From Deltaproteobacteria bacterium (lineage in GTDB: Bacteria > SAR324 > NAC60-12), in NCBI GenBank assembly GCA_002716165.1, contig PAZT01000040.1:1-25443 (forward strand): a stretch of DNA of 25,443 bases, read 5' to 3'. The position numbers were made by a program, and so were the translations under genes. The notes under the pieces were generated by a model. It saw only the letters and a program-made list of their open reading frames with translations, made no database searches and was not told the DNA's origin. Below are positions 17,965 through 25,443 of the stretch, one piece after another. Each line of letters opens with the position of its first letter. Within the stretch, counting starts at the first letter, position 1.

Positions 17965-19026
17965 ATGATAGCAGTTATACTTGCGGGTGGAACCGGTACG
18001 CGCCTTTGGCCATATAGCCGCAATGAGTCACCCAAACAGTTCCTCAATCTTGGATCAAGTCTAGAGTCTCTTTTCCAAGAAACTTCTAAACGTCTTGAAT
18101 CATTAGTTCCACCAAAAAATATTTATATTGTTGGTTCAAATTCACACAAAGTCCTATTGCGTCAGCAAATTTTAAAAATTTATCCAGATTTTCCGATAGA
18201 TCAACTATTGTTAGAGCCCTTGAGTAGAAATACTGCTCCAGCAATACTATGGAGCATTCTTAAGATACCTGAAGTCAATAAAAAGGTTCCAGTTGTAGTT
18301 TTAGCATCAGATCATTTAATAAAAAATCTTCAAAGATTTGATCATGTCTTAAAAATTGGAGAAATATTGGCTTCTTCAGATTATATTGTCACTTTTGGAA
18401 TAAAACCAGATCGTCCAGAAACTGGTTATGGATATATAAAATCTGGAAAACCTTTGGATGTTGGTTTTAAAGTTGAAGAGTTTGTTGAGAAACCAGATCA
18501 GTCAAAAGCAGAGCAATACTTGGCATCGCAGAGTTACACATGGAATGCCAGTATTTTCATGGCAACAGCTGAAACCTGGCTAAAGGAGTATAGAAAACAT
18601 GCTCCTGAATTACTTGATTTATTTGAAAAAGAAGCTTTTTCGGGAGGTCTTTCAGATAAAGAAAGAATTAGGAAGATTTATAATTCTATTTCTGCAGATT
18701 CTATTGATTACGCCTTACTTGAAAAATCAGATCGTGTAGCTGTTATTCCTGTTGATATGGAATGGACAGATTTAGGAAGTTGGGAGAGTTTACATAAAGT
18801 CTCAGAAAAAGATAGTGAAGGGAATCTATTACGTGGAAATGTAATTACCATGGACACAAAAAACTCTTTAATATTTAGTGAAAAAAGACTTGTTGCGAGT
18901 ATAGGTTTAGAAAATTTAATCATCGTAGACACCAAAGATGCATTGCTTGTATGCAACATGAATAAATCTCAAGAAGTAAAGAAATTGGTTGAGAAACTTA
19001 AAAGAGAAGAACGTAATGAATTTTAG
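17965..19026 (+). CDS. manC: Mannose-1-phosphate guanylyltransferase
   Basis: Makes GDP-mannose from mannose-1-phosphate and GTP, the entry to GDP-sugar and surface polysaccharide synthesis. 353 residues: only the nucleotidyltransferase part, without the C-terminal phosphomannose isomerase domain found in the bifunctional enzymes of about 470 residues. Motifs: LAGGTGTRLWPYSR (6-19) with SPKQF (22-26), EPLSRNTAPAI (84-94), VVLASDHLI (111-119), FVEKP (173-177), WNASIF (193-198), SIDYALLEK and WTDLGSW. The start overlaps no other gene and has no visible ribosome site; translation may depend on the upstream gdhB, 18 bp away. It belongs functionally with fcl, with Gmd missing between them. Confidence 0.94.
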   Translation: MIAVILAGGTGTRLWPYSRNESPKQFLNLGSSLESLFQETSKRLESLVPPKNIYIVGSNSHKVLLRQQILKIYPDFPIDQLLLEPLSRNTAPAILWSILKIPEVNKKVPVVVLASDHLIKNLQRFDHVLKIGEILASSDYIVTFGIKPDRPETGYGYIKSGKPLDVGFKVEEFVEKPDQSKAEQYLASQSYTWNASIFMATAETWLKEYRKHAPELLDLFEKEAFSGGLSDKERIRKIYNSISADSIDYALLEKSDRVAVIPVDMEWTDLGSWESLHKVSEKDSEGNLLRGNVITMDTKNSLIFSEKRLVASIGLENLIIVDTKDALLVCNMNKSQEVKKLVEKLKREERNEF

Positions 19027-19218
19027 AATTACTTTGTTAGAGATTTTTAAAAAAAGTATTAAATTGTCTAGGCACAACATCTATGAAAATTAAAGTCAAG
19101 ATTTCAACTAGAGAATCTTTTAAAATACTATGGAGAATCGGCCTTTGTATTTTAAAGCGGATTAAAAGTAATTCATTGTGTCATGATTCCTTGATTGTAA
19201 ATCTCTTCATGTCGGACA

Positions 19219-22200
19219 TTAATAATTTAAATAATTTAGCTGCATTGGAGTTTCACATAGAATATTTTCCAGTTCGAAAGTTAATTTTTGAAGATCTTTT
19301 TGATTGAAAACCATAGGTGGTTTGAATTTAATTACATTTTTACCGGGTCCTTCCGTGCTCAGGAGAATCTTAGAGGATTTCATCCTTTCTACAACGTATT
19401 CAGCATGTAAAGGGGCAGGTTCTTTTGTGTCCTGATCAAGCACAAATTCAATTCCTAAAAAATAACCTTCTCCACGAACATCTCCAATTAGAGGATATGT
19501 TTTTTTTAGCTTCTCTAAGGAATTTTTTAGTAGTCTGCCATTTTCAAAAGAATTTTGCATCAGTCTTTCATTTTCCATTACATTCAGAACAGCCATGCCG
19601 ACAGCAGATGAGACTTGACTTCCTCCAAATGTATTAAAGTATTCCATTCCATTAGCAAATGTGTCTGCAATTTCTTTTGTAGTAATTACTGCACCAATGG
19701 GGTGGCCATTCCCAATTGGTTTGCCTAAGGTTACAATATCCGGAATTACACCCTGAAGTTCGAATCCCCACATATGTTTACCGGTACGTCCAAACCCCAC
19801 TTGTATTTCATCTGCAATGCATAATCCTCCTGCTTTTCTTACATGTTGATAAGATTTTTTAAGAAAATCCTTCGGAAGAGTTACATGTCCTCCGCATCCA
19901 AGAATTGATTCACATATGAAAGCCGCAGGTTTTCTTCCAAGTGCAGAAAGTTTTTCACAAATATCAGAGACCTTATCAGAATAAAGTTTACCTGCTGTTT
20001 CAGGGTTCCGATAAATCCCGCGATAAATGTACGGCATTGGAATTTCATGAACCCAATCTGGAGGACCTGTGCCGCCAGGACCGTTATGCTTATATGGACT
20101 GATATCAATATTTGCGATAGTATTACCATGATATGCTTCCTCAAGAACAATAACTTCTTTTTGTCCACTGAAAGTAAAGGCAATCCGAAGTGCGAGTTCA
20201 TTGGCTTCACTTCCTGAACATACTAGGAAACAATTGTTTAGTGGTTCTGGGAAAAAATCACAGAGACGTTCTGCATATTCGATATTTATATTGTTAATGT
20301 ATCTTGTATTAGTATTTAAAACATAGGACTGATCGCTTAGTGCCTTTGAAACTGAAGGATGTGAATGTCCTACATGTGCGACGTTGTTTAAACAGTCTAG
20401 ATAAACTTGTCCTTTATAATCGATCAGATACTGGGCATGGCCCTGTAAAATAATAAGAGGATTCTTGTAATTAAGGCTCAGAGATGGTCCAAATATTTGA
20501 CTGCGTCTTTTAAAGAGTACTTCGTAATTTGTTTCTTTTGCAGAGCATCTATTAGTCAATCCAAGCATAATTTTTGGGTCTGGACAAATACTGGTCCATA
20601 CTTTTTGTTGTGATGGAAGTGCTACTCCTGGATAATTACCTTTTGAATCAAAAAGGTCTAGAATGATCTGAAAATGCACATGAGTAATCCAACCACCATT
20701 TTCATTTGAATCACCTATCTCCGCCAGTTTCATGCCTCCTTTGACGAACTGTCCAATTTTCAAATTTTTCAGACATGATCGACTTAAATGTCCATATAGA
20801 GTGTAAAACGAAGGACCATCAGAAGGCTGATGTTTTAATATAACTGTAGGTCCGTAGTCAAGATGATCTCTGTTGTCATTCATTTGATGAACAAATCCAT
20901 CAAATGGAACATAAATGACTGTTCCTGATTTTGTAAAAATATCAATTCCAAGATGGATTGTTCTTTTTTCATCTCCTTCAAATGAATTATGGCAGAATTG
21001 TTCAGAAGAATAAATAGATCGGACCTCAGAATATTTGCCCACCGCATTATGTGCTTTTTTTTCATTGAGCATTAAGTCCAGGAAATTTTGTTGTTCTTTT
21101 ACCGACATATATTTAAATTTAGCTGCTAAAGGACTGCCTGTGCTAAGATCTAGTACTATTGTGTTTTTGCTTTTAAGTGAAACATTTAGCAGACGATGAA
21201 AATTTGTTTCTGAATTTTTTTGCCATTCACAAAATTCATAATTTTTTTTTGAAGGTTCAAAATTACAAGCACTTCTGAAGAGGTGATGTATATAACTAAC
21301 ATTATAATTTTGCAAAAATTTAAGCAGTTTACGCACAGGTTTCTGACTGATTCCCAAATATTCATTTTTGGGATTAATTTGCTGCTGAAAAGCACCTAAT
21401 GTAATGCTTAGACAAAGGCGTATTAGAATCATTGGAAAAAGAATTTCTACCTCTTTTTCTTTCAACGGATAATTTTTATGAAATCCATTTATTAAATGTA
21501 CTGCAGCATGGAGAGGTTCAGTTTTATTTAACATAGAGTATGCACATGCAACTGCTGGTTCTGCGGCAATGAAAGAATATGTCATATCTCCAAAATCGAT
21601 TAATCCAAGTGAAGGTTGTGTATTCAGATTTGGATTTACTAGGATATTATAATCATTGTAATCGTTATGGATCCAACCGCGTCTAAGCTCTTTTTCCAAA
21701 GGATTCAGCAATTCAATATATAATTCAAGGGAATGAATTACTAAGCTTCTCATTTCTCTGTCATCGATCCATTTTAAATAATGCTGCAAAGTTTCTTTCG
21801 CATTATGCATTTCCCAAAGATGTCTTTGTGATTGTTTCTGAATAGGTATTTCCTGAAGTGCTTTGGTGATTTTTCCACACATAATCCCAATTTCATTTAG
21901 AAAATCTTTCGTGTGAGGTCTATAATGAGCCATTGGTATTCCATCTATAAACTTAACTAGGCGTGTCCAGTGTAATTTTTTACTCTTAGAAAGAGTTCTT
22001 GAAAGTAAATCACCGTTTGAGTTAGAAATTACAGTTGGTATTCTAAAATGGTCCAATATTTTTGCTGAGCATTCTAGTGCCCGATTTTGAATTTCCAAAT
22101 AATCTATGCATTCAGATGCATTTGAAATCTTGAATACGTATAAGTTACCAATTTTATCCTGAGCCAAATAATTACGGTCTCTTTCACCGGGTAACTCTTT

Positions 22201-22314
22201 AACCGTACAGCAAAGATCATATTGTTCTTTTAGAATAGGAATAACTTCATTTACTGAAAATAAAGGAAGTTTTGCATCGGTTAATGATTTTTTTATTTTC
22301 GTCACCTTTTCCAA
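19219..22314 (-). CDS. Three-domain protein: APH-type kinase, M23 peptidase-like domain, class III PLP enzyme
   Basis: One 1031-residue chain with three parts. (1) An aminoglycoside-phosphotransferase/hydroxylysine-kinase-like domain (about 20-340) with HNDYNDYN (H216, D218, N223) and IDFGD (D240). (2) An M23/LytM metallopeptidase-like domain (about 440-585) with HLGID (H454, D458), YGHL (H509) and HVH (545-547); all zinc and catalytic histidines look present. (3) A class III aminotransferase-fold PLP domain (about 600-1025) with SGSEANE (700-706), EAYHGNT (726-732), ADEIQVGFGR (D835) and TLGKPIGNG with the PLP lysine K865. Bacterial proteins joining such kinases to PLP enzymes are known; their vertebrate relatives AGPHD1 and AGXT2L1/2 phosphorylate hydroxylysine and then remove ammonia and phosphate from phosphohydroxylysine or phosphoethanolamine. 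A kinase plus phospho-lyase acting on an amino-alcohol is therefore likely; the true substrate and the M23 role are unknown. No signal peptide. The start is TTG (22314) or GTG (22305), both weak. Confidence 0.9.
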   Translation of the reverse strand: MEKVTKIKKSLTDAKLPLFSVNEVIPILKEQYDLCCTVKELPGERDRNYLAQDKIGNLYVFKISNASECIDYLEIQNRALECSAKILDHFRIPTVISNSNGDLLSRTLSKSKKLHWTRLVKFIDGIPMAHYRPHTKDFLNEIGIMCGKITKALQEIPIQKQSQRHLWEMHNAKETLQHYLKWIDDREMRSLVIHSLELYIELLNPLEKELRRGWIHNDYNDYNILVNPNLNTQPSLGLIDFGDMTYSFIAAEPAVACAYSMLNKTEPLHAAVHLINGFHKNYPLKEKEVEILFPMILIRLCLSITLGAFQQQINPKNEYLGISQKPVRKLLKFLQNYNVSYIHHLFRSACNFEPSKKNYEFCEWQKNSETNFHRLLNVSLKSKNTIVLDLSTGSPLAAKFKYMSVKEQQNFLDLMLNEKKAHNAVGKYSEVRSIYSSEQFCHNSFEGDEKRTIHLGIDIFTKSGTVIYVPFDGFVHQMNDNRDHLDYGPTVILKHQPSDGPSFYTLYGHLSRSCLKNLKIGQFVKGGMKLAEIGDSNENGGWITHVHFQIILDLFDSKGNYPGVALPSQQKVWTSICPDPKIMLGLTNRCSAKETNYEVLFKRRSQIFGPSLSLNYKNPLIILQGHAQYLIDYKGQVYLDCLNNVAHVGHSHPSVSKALSDQSYVLNTNTRYINNINIEYAERLCDFFPEPLNNCFLVCSGSEANELALRIAFTFSGQKEVIVLEEAYHGNTIANIDISPYKHNGPGGTGPPDWVHEIPMPYIYRGIYRNPETAGKLYSDKVSDICEKLSALGRKPAAFICESILGCGGHVTLPKDFLKKSYQHVRKAGGLCIADEIQVGFGRTGKHMWGFELQGVIPDIVTLGKPIGNGHPIGAVITTKEIADTFANGMEYFNTFGGSQVSSAVGMAVLNVMENERLMQNSFENGRLLKNSLEKLKKTYPLIGDVRGEGYFLGIEFVLDQDTKEPAPLHAEYVVERMKSSKILLSTEGPGKNVIKFKPPMVFNQKDLQKLTFELENILCETPMQLNYLNY

Positions 22315-22427
22315 ATCAAAATTTTTAGGTATGTTGATTAAAATTTTGGTATAACTAATGAAATTGAAAAATTATGTCTAAAAATTTTAATAAATCCTAT
22401 TTGGATTAATTAAAAATTGTTAAAATA

Positions 22428-22682
22428 ATGAAGAAATTAATTGCTGTTACATTATTAACGTTTTTTGTGATTTATATTACATCATGTAGTTTAGAAAGCG
22501 ATGAAATTGTAAATATGCCGGAAATTATCGGATTTCAAGTAAAAAAAATTTATAAAATAAATAATAATTTAATAGCGAATTATGTAGACATATCAGGGAA
22601 TAGTATTTTTTTTAAATTAAACGAAGGTAGTGAAACATGGAAAAGAATATTGTTCAAAACAAATGTCTCCTTCAGACAATAG
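22428..22682 (+). CDS. Putative small lipoprotein of unknown function
   Basis: 84 residues beginning MKKLIAVTLLTFFVIYITSC: positive start, hydrophobic stretch and a lipobox-like ITSC with C20 as the lipidated cysteine, followed by S and acidic residues. The mature part of about 64 residues (VKKIYKINNNLIANYVDISGNSIFF...) looks beta-rich, and I recognise no family. The ATG has no clear ribosome site. A second frame, open from 22630 to 22842, overlaps its end and could be the tail of a once longer gene. It is divergent from the three-domain gene and 253 bp upstream of the SGNH hydrolase. Confidence 0.55.
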   Translation: MKKLIAVTLLTFFVIYITSCSLESDEIVNMPEIIGFQVKKIYKINNNLIANYVDISGNSIFFKLNEGSETWKRILFKTNVSFRQ

Positions 22683-22935
22683 ATATTTAAAAAAGCAAGA
22701 TTTAATAAATTGCATTAGAAGTCTTTCCCAAACTGCAATTAAGTTATTCTTACAATACAAAAATTATTTTATAAAACTAATCACTTTAGTTGGTAAACAT
22801 ATTCAATTTTTAAATGTGATTTGTTTTTATAAACCTGAATAAAAATATTTTTTTACTCCCTGTCATAATTTATTTTTGTGAAAGAGTTATTGAATGCTAA
22901 TAATAAATTTCGTAGGTTAATAGTAGCTGTTGAAT

Positions 22936-23697
22936 ATGAAAATATTTATAATAAATGTCTTTTCTATTTTAGGTTACCTTGTTATTGCATTATTTTCCCC
23001 TGTTTTATGGTATCAAGGCAAAAGTCTTAAAATTAAAGTCCCAAGATTACCGACACCAAGTGATCGTCCATATGGTTTCTTTCATGGTGTAGGCAAAAGT
23101 TTTAAAATACTGGGTTTGGGAGAATCTGCTTTGGCTGGTGTTGGAATAGGTAAACATGCTTTAACTTTAACTGGATTGACTGCAGCTAAATTGAACAAAT
23201 TACTTGGCTATAATGTAAATTGGGAAATCCTAGCAGAGAGTGGTATTAGTCTTAAAAGACTAAATAAATTAATCATTCATAAATCAGACGAAAAATTTGA
23301 TCTAGTATTGGTATCAATGGGAGGAAATGATGTTTTCCAGCTAACACCCCCATGGTTATGGAAAAAAAATATTGAAATATGCGTTAGATTATTTTTTAAA
23401 AATGAAAAAAAACCACTGATATTATTTTCGCCTGTGCCTCCAGTAGGTAAATTCCCAGCCATTCGAGGGCCTCTGAGGATTGTATTTGGACTATGGGAAA
23501 ATTTATTACAGGCATGTCTTGCTCAAGCAATCAATTCCATGGATAATGTCCATCTTTTAGATGTGAGATTTCCTGATTGTAAAAAGTACTATCTTGAAGA
23601 TGGAATTCATCCCTCATCACTAGCATATGGTCCATGGTCAGAAAAACTTGCCATAATGACTGTAGAGCTATTAAAACAGAAAAAAATTGGGAATTGA
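22936..23697 (+). CDS. Membrane-anchored SGNH/GDSL-family hydrolase
   Basis: 253 residues from the ATG at 22936 (a TTG two codons earlier is possible). A hydrophobic segment (about 4-24) looks like an uncleaved signal anchor, putting the enzyme in the periplasm. The SGNH blocks are present: block I LGLGESALAGVG with nucleophile S64 (GES instead of GDS), block III GGND (129-132) giving the oxyanion Asn131, and block V DGIHPS with D222 and H225. A glycine in ESG (103) fits block II. Members act as esterases, lipases or carbohydrate acetyl-esterases; the substrate cannot be told. No ribosome site is obvious, and the flanks are non-coding or hold doubtful small genes. Confidence 0.85.
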   Translation: MKIFIINVFSILGYLVIALFSPVLWYQGKSLKIKVPRLPTPSDRPYGFFHGVGKSFKILGLGESALAGVGIGKHALTLTGLTAAKLNKLLGYNVNWEILAESGISLKRLNKLIIHKSDEKFDLVLVSMGGNDVFQLTPPWLWKKNIEICVRLFFKNEKKPLILFSPVPPVGKFPAIRGPLRIVFGLWENLLQACLAQAINSMDNVHLLDVRFPDCKKYYLEDGIHPSSLAYGPWSEKLAIMTVELLKQKKIGN

Positions 23698-23750
23698 TAT
23701 TATAATTATTTCTTCAAAGAGGAATAAGTAAATTTAAGTGTATATTCAAA

Positions 23751-23954
23751 ATGATTATTCTTCCTATTTTTAACTTTGTTTTACCATTAATGATTACCTG
23801 TCTTGTTCTTGTAGATGATCCACCAAGATGCTCTGAGTGCAGAAAAAAAATGGAAATGAACGTTGCTTATAAAAAAACAAATGATTTTGATAATTTAGTT
23901 AGTAAAGATGAAATAAATAAAAATGCATTACTTTATAAATATTTCAAAAAATAA
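23751..23954 (+). CDS. Possible small secreted or membrane protein with CxxC (doubtful)
   Basis: 67 residues: a hydrophobic start (MIILPIFNFVLPLMITCLVLV, about 1-21), then DDPPRCSECRKK with a CxxC pair (C27, C30) and a charged lysine-rich tail. No family recognised. It follows the SGNH gene by 53 bp on the same strand. AGAGGAA lies about 30 bases before the ATG, too far for a normal ribosome site. The signal-like start and CxxC argue for a real gene; shortness and lack of homology knowledge argue against. Confidence 0.33.
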   Translation: MIILPIFNFVLPLMITCLVLVDDPPRCSECRKKMEMNVAYKKTNDFDNLVSKDEINKNALLYKYFKK

Positions 23955-24202
23955 CTCATTTCAAATAATTAGAATTAGTTAAGAGAGAAATGAAGTTATA
24001 TAGCGATATATTTTAATTACTTTTGCAAATTTTAGTGATCGAGCAGATAGATAAAAAATGTAACTGCTGACGTAAGTCAATAGAGGATATGTTGATCTTT
24101 TTATTTAAAAAAATGCTTTTGATATATATTAGGTAGCTTTGATAAATGCTGCTTTCAAAGAAAAATTATACTTAGTCATCAAATTAAAGAATTAATTTTT
24201 TT

Positions 24203-24385
24203 TTAAGAGTCTTGCAGTCTATCGTGTTGTGTATCATTTATGATTTTTGATTCTTTCGAATACAGTTTTAATCCAATAGATATTATAGGCAGTAAAACTG
24301 TTACAGTTATCCAGAATAATATATAAACAGCAATCATAATTGAAATATCAAAAATGTTATTTGGTTTTTCATTATTTTCAGACAT
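24203..24385 (-). CDS. Possible small single-pass membrane protein (doubtful)
   Basis: 60 residues with a polar start (MSENNEKPNNIFD), one strong hydrophobic segment (about 14-38, ISIMIAVYILFWITVTVLLPIISIG) and a charged tail with KESK. This soluble-membrane-soluble pattern is typical of real small membrane proteins and unusual for random AT-rich sequence. AAGAAT six to eleven bases before the ATG is a weak ribosome site. No family recognised; it stands alone in otherwise non-coding sequence. Confidence 0.4.
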   Translation of the reverse strand: MSENNEKPNNIFDISIMIAVYILFWITVTVLLPIISIGLKLYSKESKIINDTQHDRLQDS

Positions 24386-24731
24386 TTATTCTTATGATTA
24401 ATGAATTATTAAGTTTATTATATTATTATAAAAAGCAATTAGCTGGCCAAAGAATGTATAATTAAAATGATTTGAATAACACAAAAGATTTAAGTATGCA
24501 TCAGTAAATGATTAAAATCTTCAAAAAAATAATTAGTTTTACCCTTCCAAAATATAACATTAACTTATGCGCCAAATGTGTAAAAAAAATATTTTAAATT
24601 TGATTCTTTGATAGGGAGCAGTATTAAAAAACTTATTTAAAAGACTTAAAAAAAATTTAGGCCTTCAAAATAAATAAGAGAATCCCCAGCTATAATATAT
24701 AAGATTACGATTCACTATTTTCAGGGAATAC
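24386..24731. other. Non-coding AT-rich gap between the small membrane protein and the YbaK gene
   Basis: 346 bp with many A and T runs and no convincing reading frame, RNA gene, repeat or good terminator on either strand. On the minus strand a TATAAT near the right position for the small membrane protein gene (about 24430) follows a TTGGCC with only 14 bp between, a poor promoter. Confidence 0.6.
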
Positions 24732-25235
24732 TTAAGGAGAGTGAGGTAAGGCTAAATTATTTATGATTTCTGCGCCAAGTTGGTAAAAAACTTCTGGACT
24801 GATCTTAATTTTTTTTTCTCTTCCTCCACCTCCCAGTATTAACCAGTTGAGTTTCATAATCCTAGAGTCAACATAAAGCTTTATTTCACTAGGTAGCGAG
24901 AAAGGAGTTACCCCTCCTACTTCCATGCCAGTAAGTACTTTCATTTCCTCTGGAGATGCAAAGGATGCCTTTAATCCGCCCATTAGTTTACGCAGACACT
25001 TATTTACGTCCAGCCTAGTAGTTGCTAGAACCACGCATGCTACAAATAACTTTGGTTCCTTCTTGGATGCCACAATAATTGTGTTACCTGATTTCTCAAT
25101 GGGATAACCATAGTTTTTGCAAAAAAGGGCAGTTTCAGACAAGGCAGGATCAATTTCGATCACTTCATAAGTCAATCCCAGTTCGGTAACAGTTTTCAAA
25201 ACAGCTGAAGTTGTTGATGAACAGGATTTAGTCAT
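24732..25235 (-). CDS. YbaK/ProX-family aminoacyl-tRNA deacylase-like protein
   Basis: 167 residues covering the whole YbaK/EbsC (prolyl-tRNA deacylase) fold. Family marks are NTIIVASKKEPKLFVACVVLAT around residues 51-73, with the lysine expected in the active site, and GMEVGGVTPFSLP (about 103-115), the GxxxGGxxPF loop that closes the pocket, then ILGGGGREKKIKISPEVF near the C-terminus. Relatives hydrolyse mischarged tRNA (Cys-tRNAPro, Ala-tRNAPro and others); which one applies here is not clear. The ATG is preceded by an A/T leader without a ribosome site. The palindrome at 25266-25287 is 30 bp upstream. Confidence 0.88.
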   Translation of the reverse strand: MTKSCSSTTSAVLKTVTELGLTYEVIEIDPALSETALFCKNYGYPIEKSGNTIIVASKKEPKLFVACVVLATTRLDVNKCLRKLMGGLKASFASPEEMKVLTGMEVGGVTPFSLPSEIKLYVDSRIMKLNWLILGGGGREKKIKISPEVFYQLGAEIINNLALPHSP

Positions 25236-25265
25236 GATTAAACTAATTTGAGGGTAAATGATATT

Positions 25266-25287
25266 TTGTCAAAATTAATTTTGACAA
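25266..25287. promoter_or_regulatory. Perfect 22-bp palindrome, candidate operator
   Basis: The arm TTGTCAAAATT (25266-25276) is followed directly by its exact reverse complement (25277-25287). It contains TTGACA on each strand. It sits 30 bp upstream of the YbaK-family start and overlaps a rightward promoter, which suits a dimeric repressor site controlling both directions. As RNA it could fold as a 9-bp stem with a TTAA loop followed on the plus strand by GTTTTTT, so a weak terminator for a rightward transcript is the alternative, although no plus-strand gene lies directly upstream. Confidence 0.5.
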
Positions 25288-25307
25288 GTTTTTTGCAATT
25301 TTATAAT
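25281..25307 (+). promoter_or_regulatory. Candidate rightward promoter overlapping the palindrome
   Basis: TTGACA (25281-25286) and TATAAT (25302-25307) both match consensus exactly, but the spacer is only 15 bp. It points out of the window to the right. Confidence 0.4.
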
Positions 25308-25337
25308 TGGTACAACAAGCGTTTTAATTAGTACTAT

Positions 25338-25366
25338 TTGACACTTCAAAATATTTGACATCTAAT
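25338..25366 (+). promoter_or_regulatory. Candidate strong rightward promoter
   Basis: TTGACA (25338-25343), a 17-bp spacer and TCTAAT (25361-25366), eleven of twelve consensus bases with ideal spacing. Transcription would begin near 25373. An ATG at 25429 opens a frame that is still open at the window end after five codons, so it may be the start of the gene served. Inverted hexamers AGAGAC (25398-25403) and GTCTCT (25435-25440) flank the leader. Confidence 0.5.
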
Positions 25367-25443
25367 TAAAAAAACATATGCGAGAAATTTTAAACATAGA
25401 GACTTTTTTTAGTGTCACCTAAATTTATATGAATGTCTCTTCA

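Noticed and set aside
19083..19307. A 74-codon plus-strand frame between manC and the three-domain gene
   Set aside because: It runs 89 bp into the 3' end of a clearly real gene on the other strand, has no ribosome site and no recognisable protein features.
22630..22842. A 70-codon plus-strand frame after the lipoprotein
   Set aside because: No ribosome site, no signal or domain; kept only as a possible frameshifted tail in the findings.
25378..25422. Short frame MREILNIETFFSVT after the rightward promoters
   Set aside because: Only 14 codons; a leader peptide is possible but nothing such as a run of one amino acid and an attenuator supports it.

Overview
This is an AT-rich stretch (roughly one third G+C by eye) of a bacterial chromosome with ordinary housekeeping and transport gene content. 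I see no phage, insertion sequence, CRISPR array, rRNA or tRNA. The large NAD-glutamate dehydrogenase, the fused indolepyruvate:ferredoxin oxidoreductase, a YejAB-type peptide importer and a kinase/M23/class III aminotransferase fusion all point to a Gram-negative, proteobacterium-like organism. The low G+C and short gaps would suit a free-living, possibly marine, lineage, but I cannot name a taxon. Most start codons lack a clear Shine-Dalgarno sequence, and several genes seem to start with TTG.

Layout. Positions 1-3537 (minus strand): a PAP2-family phosphatase with an extra C-terminal domain, then yejA and the beginning of yejB, which runs off the left edge. 3889-8577 (plus): the 1164-residue indolepyruvate:ferredoxin oxidoreductase and a GDP-L-fucose synthase. 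8691-10076 (minus): hemN. 10308-12943: a divergent zinc-uptake locus, with znuC-znuB on minus and znuA on plus. 13099-19026 (plus): NAD-glutamate dehydrogenase followed after 18 bp by mannose-1-phosphate guanylyltransferase. 19219-22314 (minus): the three-domain kinase-peptidase-aminotransferase protein. 22428-24385: a small lipoprotein, an SGNH hydrolase and two doubtful small membrane proteins, in a region rich in non-coding AT sequence. 24732-25235 (minus): a YbaK-family deacylase. The last 200 bp hold promoter-like and operator-like sequence pointing right, out of the window.

Together the genes cover peptide and zinc import, amino-acid breakdown (glutamate to 2-oxoglutarate; aryl-pyruvates to aryl-acetyl-CoA), heme synthesis without oxygen, and supply of GDP-mannose and GDP-fucose for surface polysaccharide. 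Gmd, the enzyme between ManC and Fcl, is not in the window. The two least ordinary features are the kinase/M23/PLP-enzyme fusion and a perfect 22-bp palindrome set among repeated TTTGACA elements upstream of the YbaK gene.
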